Shown here: piece after piece, positions 1 through 5,896 of the stretch | How positions within the stretch are numbered: the first letter of the stretch is position 1 | How the letters are laid out: each line of letters begins with the position of its first letter | Source of the DNA: Oscillospiraceae bacterium | Lineage (GTDB): Bacteria > Bacillota > Clostridia > Oscillospirales > Oscillospiraceae | DNA: 11,121 nt | Direction: 5' to 3' | Assembly (NCBI GenBank): GCA_012513005.1 | Contig: JAAZCZ010000024.1 | Span: 1-11,121, forward strand | The notes under the pieces: generated by a model | Database searches by the model: none | Seen by the model: the letters and a program-made list of their open reading frames with translations, nothing else | What the model was told of the DNA's origin: nothing | Made by a program: the position numbers and the translations under genes

Positions 1-101
1 CCCTTTGCATAGTCGCGGCGTTCAAGCATTCTAAGAGCCTTCTTCTTTGCCTCTTCGTATAGGGGCTTTTCTTCCGTGTTTTTTGGCTTTGTATCAGCCA
101 T
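1..101 (-). CDS. recX: RecX-type RecA regulator, N-terminal fragment
   Basis: Seen: an open frame reads from an ATG at 101-99 off the left edge of the window, 33 complete codons. It opens with a charged leader and then reads ALRMLERRDYAKG, which resembles the start of the first three-helix repeat of RecX proteins (an A-L-x-x-L-x-x-R pattern). Its ATG lies inside the last codons of recA, with stop and start overlapping by 8 nt, so translation is probably coupled. Known: RecX binds RecA filaments and limits RecA activity, and recX often follows recA directly. The assignment rests on this short match plus position. The rest of the gene lies outside the window, so its length and integrity cannot be judged. 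Confidence 0.72.
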   Translation of the reverse strand, partial: MADTKPKNTEEKPLYEEAKKKALRMLERRDYAK

Positions 102-1197
102 CAAAGTCATCTGCAGACACTTCTATAGCCTTAGCGGGAGCAGCTGCTGCCTTGCCTGTTTTGCTTGCTATCAGTGCTGCTGCACTCTCCCTGATTTTAG
201 CTTCCAATTCGTCTGCTACATCCGGGTTTTCCTCTAGATAGTCTTTGAGGTTTTCTCTGCCTTGGATTCTGGTTTCACCGACAGTAAACCAAGCTCCGCC
301 CTTTTCGATTAAATCGAGCTTTACTCCGATATCCACAATCTCTCCTACCTTGGATATGCCCTTGCCGTAGACTATATCGAATTCGGCTTCCTTAAACGGG
401 GGTGCTACCTTGTTTTTTATTACTCTTGCTCTTGTGCGGTTGCCCGTCATCTCGCCTGCTATTTTTATGCCCTCTATACGCCTGACATCAATTCTGACGC
501 TTGAGAAGTATTTTAGAGCGCGACCGCCGGGTGTTGTTTCCGGGCTTCCGTACATTACGCCTATTTTTTCTCGCAGCTGGTTAATGAATATTACTATTGT
601 CCCTGTTTTGGATACTACGCCCGCAAGCTTACGCAGAGCCTGGCTCATGAGCCTTGCCACAACACCGACTGAGGAGTCTCCCATCTCGCCTTCCAGCTCG
701 GTTCGGGGCAGCAGTGCTGCAACTGAGTCGATTACAATTACATCAAGTGCTCCGGAGCGCACAAGCTGCTCTGTGATTTCAAGTGCCTGCTCGCCTGTAT
801 CCGGCTGGGAAATTAAAAGGTTATCTATATCTACTCCGAGGGCTGCTGCATAAGCAGGCTCTAAGGCATGCTCAACGTCTATATATGCAGCTTCGCCGCC
901 GCCCTTCTGTGCGCTTGCGACTATGTGAAGAGCTAAGGTTGTCTTTCCTGATGACTCAGGTCCGTAGATTTCGACTATTCTTCCGCGCGGAACTCCGCCT
1001 ATTCCCAACGCCGTGTCAAGTGAAATTGACCCGGTTGAAATTGCCTCAACATTTATAGGCAAATCGTCTCCTAAGCGCATTATTGTGCCTTTGCCGTATG
1101 CCTTTTCGATTTGTTCAATTGCTGTGTGCAGTGCTTTTTTCTTGTCGCCTGTTTTGCCTGCTGCAGCCTGTGCGTTTGATTTCTTCTTTTCTGCCAT
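94..1197 (-). CDS. recA: Recombinase RecA
   Basis: DNA strand-exchange ATPase that forms filaments on single-stranded DNA and drives homologous recombination and LexA self-cleavage. 367 residues, slightly long for the family because of a Lys/Ala-rich N-terminal leader (1-20) and an Ala-rich linker before the acidic tail ADDFDG. Walker A is GPESSGKT at 79-86, the catalytic Glu is E109 in YIDVEHAL, and Walker B ends in VIVIDSVAA with D157. Loop L1 is around 170-178 and loop L2 around 205-225, with the conserved Gln Q207. Oddities: the L1 motif reads GDSSVGVV, with Ser176 where most RecA have His, and L2 has VMYGSP where VMFGNP is usual. The ATG at 1197 has GAGGTG seven bases or fewer upstream. 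It follows prmC by 42 nt and overlaps recX by 8 nt. Confidence 0.98.
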   Translation of the reverse strand: MAEKKKSNAQAAAGKTGDKKKALHTAIEQIEKAYGKGTIMRLGDDLPINVEAISTGSISLDTALGIGGVPRGRIVEIYGPESSGKTTLALHIVASAQKGGGEAAYIDVEHALEPAYAAALGVDIDNLLISQPDTGEQALEITEQLVRSGALDVIVIDSVAALLPRTELEGEMGDSSVGVVARLMSQALRKLAGVVSKTGTIVIFINQLREKIGVMYGSPETTPGGRALKYFSSVRIDVRRIEGIKIAGEMTGNRTRARVIKNKVAPPFKEAEFDIVYGKGISKVGEIVDIGVKLDLIEKGGAWFTVGETRIQGRENLKDYLEENPDVADELEAKIRESAAALIASKTGKAAAAPAKAIEVSADDFDG

Positions 1198-1239
1198 TTC
1201 ACACCTCGGTTAATGTTATTTATATGTAATTAGTTTTTC

Positions 1240-2097
1240 TTAAGCTTTTGCAACTACAACCCGCTCTATTCCACGGGTATCTAATATTGTGCGCACCTCT
1301 CTAAGTGCAGCCATGCGCATTAAATCGCAGACTCTGTCTGCCTGACCCTCGCCTACCTCAAACATGACAGAGCCGCCGGTTCTGACTATTCCTACCCAGT
1401 CTCTGAGTATTGCCCTGTAGAAATCCAGCCCGTCATCGCCGCCGGATAGTGCCCATATAGGCTCGTAGTCACGCACCGATGAGTCTAATGTGAGAATATC
1501 CATATTGGGTATATAGGGTGGGTTTGAAACAAGCACATCAAAGCTGCCTGTCATCATCGGGGGCGGCTTCATTACATCTGCTTCAAGATAGCTCACAATT
1601 CGCTCAAAGCCGTTTTTCTCCACATTATGGCGACACATTTTAAGCGCCTCTTTGCTGCTGTCTGCCATTACTATGCGAGACTGCGGCAGAGAATCGGCTA
1701 TCGCTATGCCGATACAGCCGCTACCGCAGCAGAGATCTAGTATACGGGCGTTCATTTTCTTGCCCATTAGCTCGTCAATAACTGCCTTTGCCAAAACCTC
1801 GGTGTCCATTCTCGGAATTAGAACAGAGCGGTCTACATCAATAGGCAGCCCATAAAACTCCCATGAGCCTGTTATATATGCAACGGGCTCACCTGCGAGT
1901 CTTCTTTTTAGCATGCTGTTTACTTCTTTTTCAAATTCCTCGGACACATAGTATTGCATATCGCGAAGCAGCTCGGCACTGGATTTGCCGGCAGCCCCGG
2001 CTATCATTAGCCTTGCCTCAATTGCCGCAGCTTCTATGCCCGCGTCTCTGAGGCTTTTTCTGACCGAGACATACAAATCGCTATATCTTTTAGGCAT
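1240..2097 (-). CDS. prmC: Peptide chain release factor N5-glutamine methyltransferase
   Basis: Transfers a methyl group from S-adenosylmethionine to the Gln of the GGQ motif in release factors RF1 and RF2, which raises termination efficiency; cytosolic. 285 residues, the usual length. An N-terminal helical substrate-binding domain covers about 1-90 and includes RRLAGEPVAYITGSWEF at 65-81. The SAM-binding Rossmann domain follows: LIPRMDTE at 93-100, motif I LDLCCGSGCIGIAI at 120-133, and the catalytic NPPY tetrad at 192-195. The family segment YEPIWALSGGDDGLDFYR is at 211-228. The start has GGAG eight bases upstream. In many Firmicutes prmC lies beside prfA (RF1), one of its substrates; here recA follows instead. 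Confidence 0.96.
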   Translation of the reverse strand: MPKRYSDLYVSVRKSLRDAGIEAAAIEARLMIAGAAGKSSAELLRDMQYYVSEEFEKEVNSMLKRRLAGEPVAYITGSWEFYGLPIDVDRSVLIPRMDTEVLAKAVIDELMGKKMNARILDLCCGSGCIGIAIADSLPQSRIVMADSSKEALKMCRHNVEKNGFERIVSYLEADVMKPPPMMTGSFDVLVSNPPYIPNMDILTLDSSVRDYEPIWALSGGDDGLDFYRAILRDWVGIVRTGGSVMFEVGEGQADRVCDLMRMAALREVRTILDTRGIERVVVAKA

Positions 2098-2120
2098 TTG
2101 TCACACTCCAAAAAATCCTT

Positions 2121-3071
2121 TTACCAGCTGTCTGCGCCCTTTTCCTCGGGGATTACAAGCTCTAATGCGCGTATAGCACATTCTATCATCTCTTCATCCG
2201 GCTCTTTTGTCGTTAGCCTCTGCACCCATTTGCCGGGGGCAGCTAAGACTGCCGCCAGTTTGTTATCGTCGTGCTTTCCTACCCATTTGTTAAGCTCAAA
2301 AGCTATTCCGACTAATAGGGGTAAAAGCGCAATTCGAAGCAGCACACGAATAAACACATTGTCTGCTCTTATGAAAAAGCCTATTATTATTCCCAGAATA
2401 ACGGCAACAAGCAAGAAGCTGGTGCCGCAGCGGGGGTGAAATCGGCTCTGTTTTTTTACATTCTCTGCTGTGAGCGGCAGTGATTTTTCATAGCAAAAAA
2501 TCGTTTTGTGCTCAGCTCCGTGATAGGCAAAAAGCCTTCTTACATCTTTTATGTTAGTAATGAGCCAGAGATAGGCAAAAAATATTATTAGCTTAAATAC
2601 TCCCTCAACTGCACTTCTGAGCATTAGATTGGCTTTGACAAAGGGAAAAAGTCCCGCTAAAAATGTTGGTGCCATTGTGAAAAGCAGTATCGCCAAAAAA
2701 AGCCCTAAGACCATTGAAAAGGCTATTGTCAGCTTTTCCATTTTTTTGTTGCCGAGCTTATCCTCGAGCCAGACTTCAAATTTTGACGGCTCTTCCTCTT
2801 CATCCATGGGGATAAGCTCCGCTGAATAGGCTAGAGCCTTCATGCCGCTGCTCATGGAAACTGCAAGCGCTATTACCCCCCTTAAAAAAGGAACGCTTGC
2901 CAGCTTGTATTTTTCTTTTAATGGTGTGAAGCTTTCGCACTTTTCCACTAAGCCGTCTGCAGTTCGGCAGACTATTGACTGTTTATCGGGACCTCGCATG
3001 AGTATGCCCTCCATGAGAGCCTGCCCACCGATTGAGGTTTTAAAATCTAAATTGCATTTGTTTTCGGACAT
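2121..3071 (-). CDS. yqhQ: DUF1385 (YqhQ-type) membrane protein
   Basis: Polytopic membrane protein of the DUF1385 family, function not established. 316 residues. The N-terminal family signature GGQALMEGILMRGPD is at 15-29. A hydrophilic acidic stretch (DEEEEPSKFE, 90-99) precedes hydrophobic segments at about 114-142, 155-173, 218-236 and 241-259. Between the second and third lies the signature YHGAEHKTIFCYE (183-195), and RFHPRCGTSF at 210-219 supplies His and Cys residues that could bind metal (inference). The start has AAGGTG upstream, overlapping the stop codon of the kinase gene only 9 nt away, and prmC follows after 23 nt. The DUF1385-prmC adjacency is a familiar Clostridia arrangement. 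The symbol is taken from the Bacillus homologue by family membership; the family call is firm, the role unknown. Confidence 0.9.
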   Translation of the reverse strand: MSENKCNLDFKTSIGGQALMEGILMRGPDKQSIVCRTADGLVEKCESFTPLKEKYKLASVPFLRGVIALAVSMSSGMKALAYSAELIPMDEEEEPSKFEVWLEDKLGNKKMEKLTIAFSMVLGLFLAILLFTMAPTFLAGLFPFVKANLMLRSAVEGVFKLIIFFAYLWLITNIKDVRRLFAYHGAEHKTIFCYEKSLPLTAENVKKQSRFHPRCGTSFLLVAVILGIIIGFFIRADNVFIRVLLRIALLPLLVGIAFELNKWVGKHDDNKLAAVLAAPGKWVQRLTTKEPDEEMIECAIRALELVIPEEKGADSW

Positions 3072-3080
3072 TAATTCACC

Positions 3081-4196
3081 TTACTGAGTTTTAATCGGCA
3101 GTGAGACTTTTAGGATTGCTCCGCCGTCGTCGTGGTTGAAGACTTCCAGCTTTCCGCCGTGTCTTGCGACTATTTCGTCGCAGACTGCAAGTCCTATGCC
3201 GCTGCCGCGCTCCTTCGATTTGCCTTTGTAGAATCGCTCTTTTACATGGGGCAGGTCTTCGTTTCTTATGCCGGGACCAAAATCCCTGACCGTTAAGACC
3301 ACATATTCGCCCTCATTTTTAAGACCGAGTTCAATTCGTTTTCCGCTCTTTGCGTATTTTACCGCATTATCTAATATGTTAAGTATTACCTGCTTAAGCC
3401 GCCGCGGATCTCCCGTGACCTCGGGCAGCTTTGTTTTGGGCGGAGTATAAAGTAGCTCAATTGAGTCTTTTTTCAGAAGCTCTGTGTATGTGAACATCAC
3501 TTCGTCAAGCAGCCTTGCCACATCCACAGTTTCTAAGTTGAGTGTGAATCTGCCGTCTCTTATTCTGCTAAATTCAAGCAGCTCCTCTACCATGTTTGTG
3601 AGCCTACCCGCTTCGGAGCAGATAATATTGAGACCTCTTCTGGCGTCTCCCTCGATGCTCTCCTCGTATTGCAGAGTTTCGCCCCAGCCCTTTATTGCAG
3701 TCAGAGGTGTTCTGAGCTCATGGGATACAGATGAAATAAACTCAGCCTGTGTTCTCTCAGCTTCGCTTATCGTGACTGACATCTTGTTTAGCACATCGGT
3801 GAGCTCGCCTATTTCATCGTTGTGCAGACGCTCGGCTAGTATGCCGTAGCTGCCCTCTGAAATGCGCTTGGCAGTGTCTCCCAAGCCTAGTAGAGGGTTT
3901 GTTACCCAGTTTTTGAGCCAGAAGTTTGAAGCGGCAACCAGAACAACGGCAAGACAGCCGAATATTGCAGTCCAAAGACCGTTTTTTGCGTTTGCAAAAA
4001 CAACTGTAAGCGCGATTAGTATCATAATAACCGCACTGAAAATAAGCCATATGCCCGAAAGTCCCTTTAGCTGGTTTCGCGCCTTTTCTCCTATCTTAGT
4101 ACTAACATTGGCATTGGTATCGGTGGCAGGATTAGGATTTGGAGCATTGCTCTCCGGGGGGCGGGGTAAAGTAGCCTCGCTTAGTTTCTCTTCCAT
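3081..4196 (-). CDS. Sensor histidine kinase with HAMP domain and almost no external loop
   Basis: Membrane histidine kinase that should autophosphorylate and pass phosphate to the regulator encoded 3 nt upstream. 371 residues. A cytoplasmic N-terminal tail of about 45 residues is rich in Pro, Asn and Thr. Two hydrophobic helices (about 48-68 and 74-92) are joined by only about five residues (NAKNG). HAMP is about 93-148. HisKA has SVSHELRTPLTAIKG with H159 as the phosphorylated residue. The ATPase domain has the N box NILDNAVKYA (273-282, key N277), G1 DFGPGI (305-310), an F box around RFYKG (321-325) and G2 GSGIGLAV (331-338). No sensor domain is visible, so the stimulus is probably sensed in or at the membrane (inference). 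The start has only a weak Shine-Dalgarno and is probably translationally coupled to the regulator. The specific signal cannot be named. Confidence 0.93.
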   Translation of the reverse strand: MEEKLSEATLPRPPESNAPNPNPATDTNANVSTKIGEKARNQLKGLSGIWLIFSAVIMILIALTVVFANAKNGLWTAIFGCLAVVLVAASNFWLKNWVTNPLLGLGDTAKRISEGSYGILAERLHNDEIGELTDVLNKMSVTISEAERTQAEFISSVSHELRTPLTAIKGWGETLQYEESIEGDARRGLNIICSEAGRLTNMVEELLEFSRIRDGRFTLNLETVDVARLLDEVMFTYTELLKKDSIELLYTPPKTKLPEVTGDPRRLKQVILNILDNAVKYAKSGKRIELGLKNEGEYVVLTVRDFGPGIRNEDLPHVKERFYKGKSKERGSGIGLAVCDEIVARHGGKLEVFNHDDGGAILKVSLPIKTQ

Positions 4197-4199
4197 GGC

Positions 4200-4889
4200 T
4201 TACGAGCCCCATTTGTAACCGTAACCCCATACCGTTGTTATGTAGGTCGGATAGGTGGGATCGTCTTCTATCTTCATTCTGAGTCGTCTAATATTTACAT
4301 CCACGATTTTAAGTTCGCCTGTGTACTCAGCTCCCCAGACACTGACTAATATATCGTCTCTTGAAAGTGCCTTGCCGACATTTTCCATAAACAGGTTCAT
4401 TATGGCAAACTCAGTTTGAGTTAGCCTTTTGCGCTGTCCGTTTTTTTCTAAGGTTCTGTTGCGCACGTTCATTGTGAAAGGACCGTAACATAGCTCAGTT
4501 TCTTCTTCTGTTTCGGTTTTATTTTCAACGCGCCTGAAAACCGCGTCTACCCTGGCTATTAGTTCTGCGGGAGAAAACGGTTTTGTTATATAGTCGTCCG
4601 CTCCGGTCATAAGACCTGTGAGCTTGTCCATTTCCTGGCTCATTGCCGTTAGCATAATGACTCCCATTCGTGAACCCGAGGCGCGAATTCTGCGGCAAAC
4701 CTCAAAGCCGTCTATGTCGGGGAGCATGACATCTAAAAGCGCAATGGCAATGTCCGGGTGCTTGGCAATTAAGTCCATTGCCTCCTCGCCGGATTCTGCT
4801 TCAATCGGATAATATCCTGATCTTTTTAGGTTAATTACAACAAAACTGCGAATGCCGGGCTCGTCCTCCAGAACCAGGACTTTTTTCAT
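4200..4889 (-). CDS. OmpR/PhoB-family response regulator
   Basis: DNA-binding transcription factor, the partner of the kinase encoded immediately downstream. 229 residues, the normal length. The receiver domain (1-120) has acidic residues E8-D9, the phosphoacceptor D53 in LLDVMLPDIDG, T81 in MLTAMS, and K103 in DDYITKPFSPAEL. A charged linker rich in Glu (EETEEE-type) leads to a winged-helix domain (about 131-228), with RLTQTEFAIMNLF and a recognition region around VDVNIRRLRMKIEDD, ending in WGYGYKWGS. The ATG has an AGGGGGAG Shine-Dalgarno about seven bases upstream. It is the first gene of the left minus-strand block and lies behind an extended -10 promoter. Its targets are unknown; autoregulation is common for such pairs. 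Confidence 0.95.
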   Translation of the reverse strand: MKKVLVLEDEPGIRSFVVINLKRSGYYPIEAESGEEAMDLIAKHPDIAIALLDVMLPDIDGFEVCRRIRASGSRMGVIMLTAMSQEMDKLTGLMTGADDYITKPFSPAELIARVDAVFRRVENKTETEEETELCYGPFTMNVRNRTLEKNGQRKRLTQTEFAIMNLFMENVGKALSRDDILVSVWGAEYTGELKIVDVNIRRLRMKIEDDPTYPTYITTVWGYGYKWGS

Positions 4890-4927
4890 TCGACTCTCCC
4901 CCTAATCTATTCTGTAACAATATCGTG

Positions 4928-4957
4928 TTGATTTTGTAAAATTACTCACATTATAGC
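4928..4957 (+). promoter_or_regulatory. Possible promoter for the phosphopantetheinyl transferase gene
   Basis: TTGATT at 4928-4933 and TATAGC at 4952-4957, 18 bp apart, each matching consensus at four of six positions. The -10 overlaps the -10 of the divergent minus-strand promoter, so the two could not be occupied at once. The match is weak. An alternative pair is TTGTAA (4934-4939) with CATAAA (4957-4962). The leader to the TTG start would be about 90 nt. Confidence 0.3.
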
Positions 4958-4958
4958 A
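4950..4958 (-). promoter_or_regulatory. Extended -10 promoter for the regulator-kinase-recA block
   Basis: On the minus strand the bases read TGCTATAAT: a perfect -10 hexamer (4955-4950) with the TG of an extended -10 one base upstream (4958-4957). The best -35 candidates at 16-18 bp spacing match at most three of six positions, as expected for an extended -10 promoter. Transcription would start near 4943 and leave a leader of about 50 nt before the regulator ATG. This is the only clear promoter I see for the genes down to recX. Confidence 0.6.
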
Positions 4959-4987
4959 TAAAGTGTTTTCTAATGGTAGCATTAAAT

Positions 4988-5001
4988 TACAATATGTTGT
5001 A
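4988..5001. repeat. Short inverted repeat in the divergent intergenic region
   Basis: TACAA (4988-4992), a four-base spacer TATG, and TTGTA (4997-5001) form a perfect 5-bp inverted repeat in AT-rich DNA between the two divergent genes. It could be an operator half-site pair, but arms this short arise often by chance in AT-rich sequence. Confidence 0.2.
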
Positions 5002-5040
5002 TATTATTCTCAAATAAGTTGCGATACGGTAACGCTATCT

Positions 5041-5046
5041 GGGGGG
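5041..5046 (+). promoter_or_regulatory. Shine-Dalgarno site supporting the TTG start at 5054
   Basis: A run of six G (5041-5046) lies seven bases before TTG at 5054-5056. No in-frame ATG or GTG lies between this site and the conserved part of the protein, so the TTG start is preferred. Confidence 0.55.
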
Positions 5047-5053
5047 TCATCAT

Positions 5054-5629
5054 TTGGAAATCTTTTTTTCAGATATTCGCAATCTAAACGAAGACGAGGC
5101 TGTTTCAAGTGGCACATCTAGGGCTTTTGGCAGCTGCTTTGCCTCTTCTTTGTTAAAGCTGGCAGTTTTTAAAGTGTACGGAATATCTGATCTTCCTGCT
5201 ATAAAAAAAGAGGAAAACGGAAAGCCGTTTTTCCCTTTATTCACTCAAATATATTTTTCGTTAAGCCACACTAAGACTCATGTGCTGGTGGCGGTTTCGG
5301 ATTTTCCTGTTGGTGTCGATGTTGAAAATATTACTCCCCGCTCTGCTAAAACTATATCCAAGCTTGCCACAGAAAAAGAGCTTGCTGATTTTTCTTTTCA
5401 TGAGCTTTGGTGTCTGCGTGAAAGCTATTTTAAGCTCATGGGAGAAGGTGAATTGCGAAGGCTGAGATTTAGCAGGGAGGGTAATAAAATAATTGCCACC
5501 GACAGCAGCGTTGCGTGCAGGCTTTATGATAACATCCCCGGCTGCGCTGCTGCCGCTTCTTGCTATAAGCCGAATGTGCTGCCTTTATATATAAGCGAAG
5601 TTGACTCAAAATTATTGATTAAAAACTAA
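5054..5629 (+). CDS. Sfp-type 4'-phosphopantetheinyl transferase
   Basis: Predicted to transfer 4'-phosphopantetheine from coenzyme A to a Ser of a carrier protein (acyl or peptidyl carrier protein) in the cytosol. 191 residues, compact for the Sfp class. Motif FSLSH (68-72) is followed by VGVDVEN (86-92), whose D89 and E91 fit the metal-binding acidic pair, then LWCLRESYFKLMGEG (118-132) with W119, E123 and K127. The usual Lys before the catalytic Glu is replaced by Arg (R122). The N-terminal region (EENGKPFFPLF, 53-63) fits the family's conserved KP-F segment. The start is TTG, behind the G-rich site. No carrier protein or synthase gene lies nearby, so its partner is unknown; it may serve fatty acid synthesis if no AcpS exists elsewhere. 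It is divergent from the regulator gene, and no terminator separates it from the riboswitch downstream. Confidence 0.85.
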   Translation: MEIFFSDIRNLNEDEAVSSGTSRAFGSCFASSLLKLAVFKVYGISDLPAIKKEENGKPFFPLFTQIYFSLSHTKTHVLVAVSDFPVGVDVENITPRSAKTISKLATEKELADFSFHELWCLRESYFKLMGEGELRRLRFSREGNKIIATDSSVACRLYDNIPGCAAAASCYKPNVLPLYISEVDSKLLIKN

Positions 5630-5642
5630 CTATCAAATAGCC

Positions 5643-5671
5643 TTGAAATAATATTTGCTTTGTGTTATCAT
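5643..5671 (+). promoter_or_regulatory. Promoter of the riboswitch-ribU unit
   Basis: TTGAAA (-35, 5643-5648) and TATCAT (-10, 5666-5671) are 17 bp apart and each match consensus at five (-10) or at least four (-35) positions. TG at 5663-5664 adds an extended -10. The predicted start near 5678 lies about 15 nt before the first riboswitch helix. It begins 13 bases after the end of the phosphopantetheinyl transferase gene. Confidence 0.75.
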
Positions 5672-5692
5672 TCTCTTTGACAAAAGAATAAG

Positions 5693-5805
5693 TGTGTCTT
5701 CAGGGCAGGGTGAAATTCCCGACCGGCGGTTATAGTCCGCGAGCTTTTTAGCAGAATCGGTTTGATTCCGATACCGACAGTTTAGTCTGGATGAAAGAAG
5801 ATGCG
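5693..5805 (+). ncRNA. FMN riboswitch (RFN element)
   Basis: Aptamer that binds flavin mononucleotide. The conserved blocks are present in order: CAGGGCAGGGTGAAATTCCC (5701-5720), ACCGGCGGT with TATAGTCCGCGAG (5722-5743), and CCGACAG followed by TAGTCTGGATGAAAGAAG. The closing helix P1 pairs TCTTC (5697-5701) with GAAGA (5797-5801) and can extend outward with G-U pairs to 5693/5805. A hairpin GCGG/CCGC is at 5726-5729/5737-5740, and the variable arm pairs ATCGG (5756-5760) with CCGAT (5768-5772). It sits between a promoter and a terminator hairpin ahead of ribU, so high FMN should repress riboflavin uptake. Confidence 0.97.
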
Positions 5806-5840
5806 TTTAATTGCCGTATATTATTATATTAATATCTGCA

Positions 5841-5883
5841 TATGACGCCCCAAAAGACAACTTTTCGGGCGTCATATTTTATT
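5841..5883 (+). terminator. Riboswitch-controlled intrinsic terminator
   Basis: TATGACGCCC (5841-5850) pairs perfectly with GGGCGTCATA (5867-5876). The stem continues inward past a C-C mismatch with AAAAG/CTTTT around an ACAA loop. The tail ATATTTTATT is U-rich but not a pure run. Its place between the FMN aptamer and the ribU Shine-Dalgarno makes it the likely expression platform. A partial antiterminator is possible: GCGT at 5803-5806, the 3' edge of P1, can pair with ACGC at 5845-5848. That pairing is short, so the switching mechanism is inference. Confidence 0.85.
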
Positions 5884-5890
5884 AGGAGGT
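5884..5890 (+). promoter_or_regulatory. Strong Shine-Dalgarno deciding the ribU TTG start
   Basis: AGGAGGT lies six bases before TTG at 5897-5899, directly after the terminator tail. It fixes the start and so keeps the extra N-terminal helix of RibU in the protein. Confidence 0.85.
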
Positions 5891-5896
5891 GCAGTC

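Noticed and set aside
410..853. Open frame on the plus strand opposite recA
   Set aside because: Lies entirely antisense to a full-length conserved recA, has no Shine-Dalgarno and shows low-complexity Ser/Thr/Pro composition typical of a shadow frame.
1212..1240. TATAAA on the minus strand (1224-1219) as a dedicated recA promoter
   Set aside because: No acceptable -35 at 16-18 bp spacing and no TG for an extended -10; a leader of about 14 nt would be unusually short. Not strong enough to list, though it cannot be excluded.
3072..3080. Internal promoter or terminator between the kinase and DUF1385 genes
   Set aside because: The gap is only nine bases and is filled by a Shine-Dalgarno site.
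3484..4218. Open frames on the plus strand opposite the kinase gene, and a minus-strand frame at 3814-4050 in another phase
   Set aside because: All overlap the complete kinase gene, whose motifs are in order and intact; none resembles a known protein.
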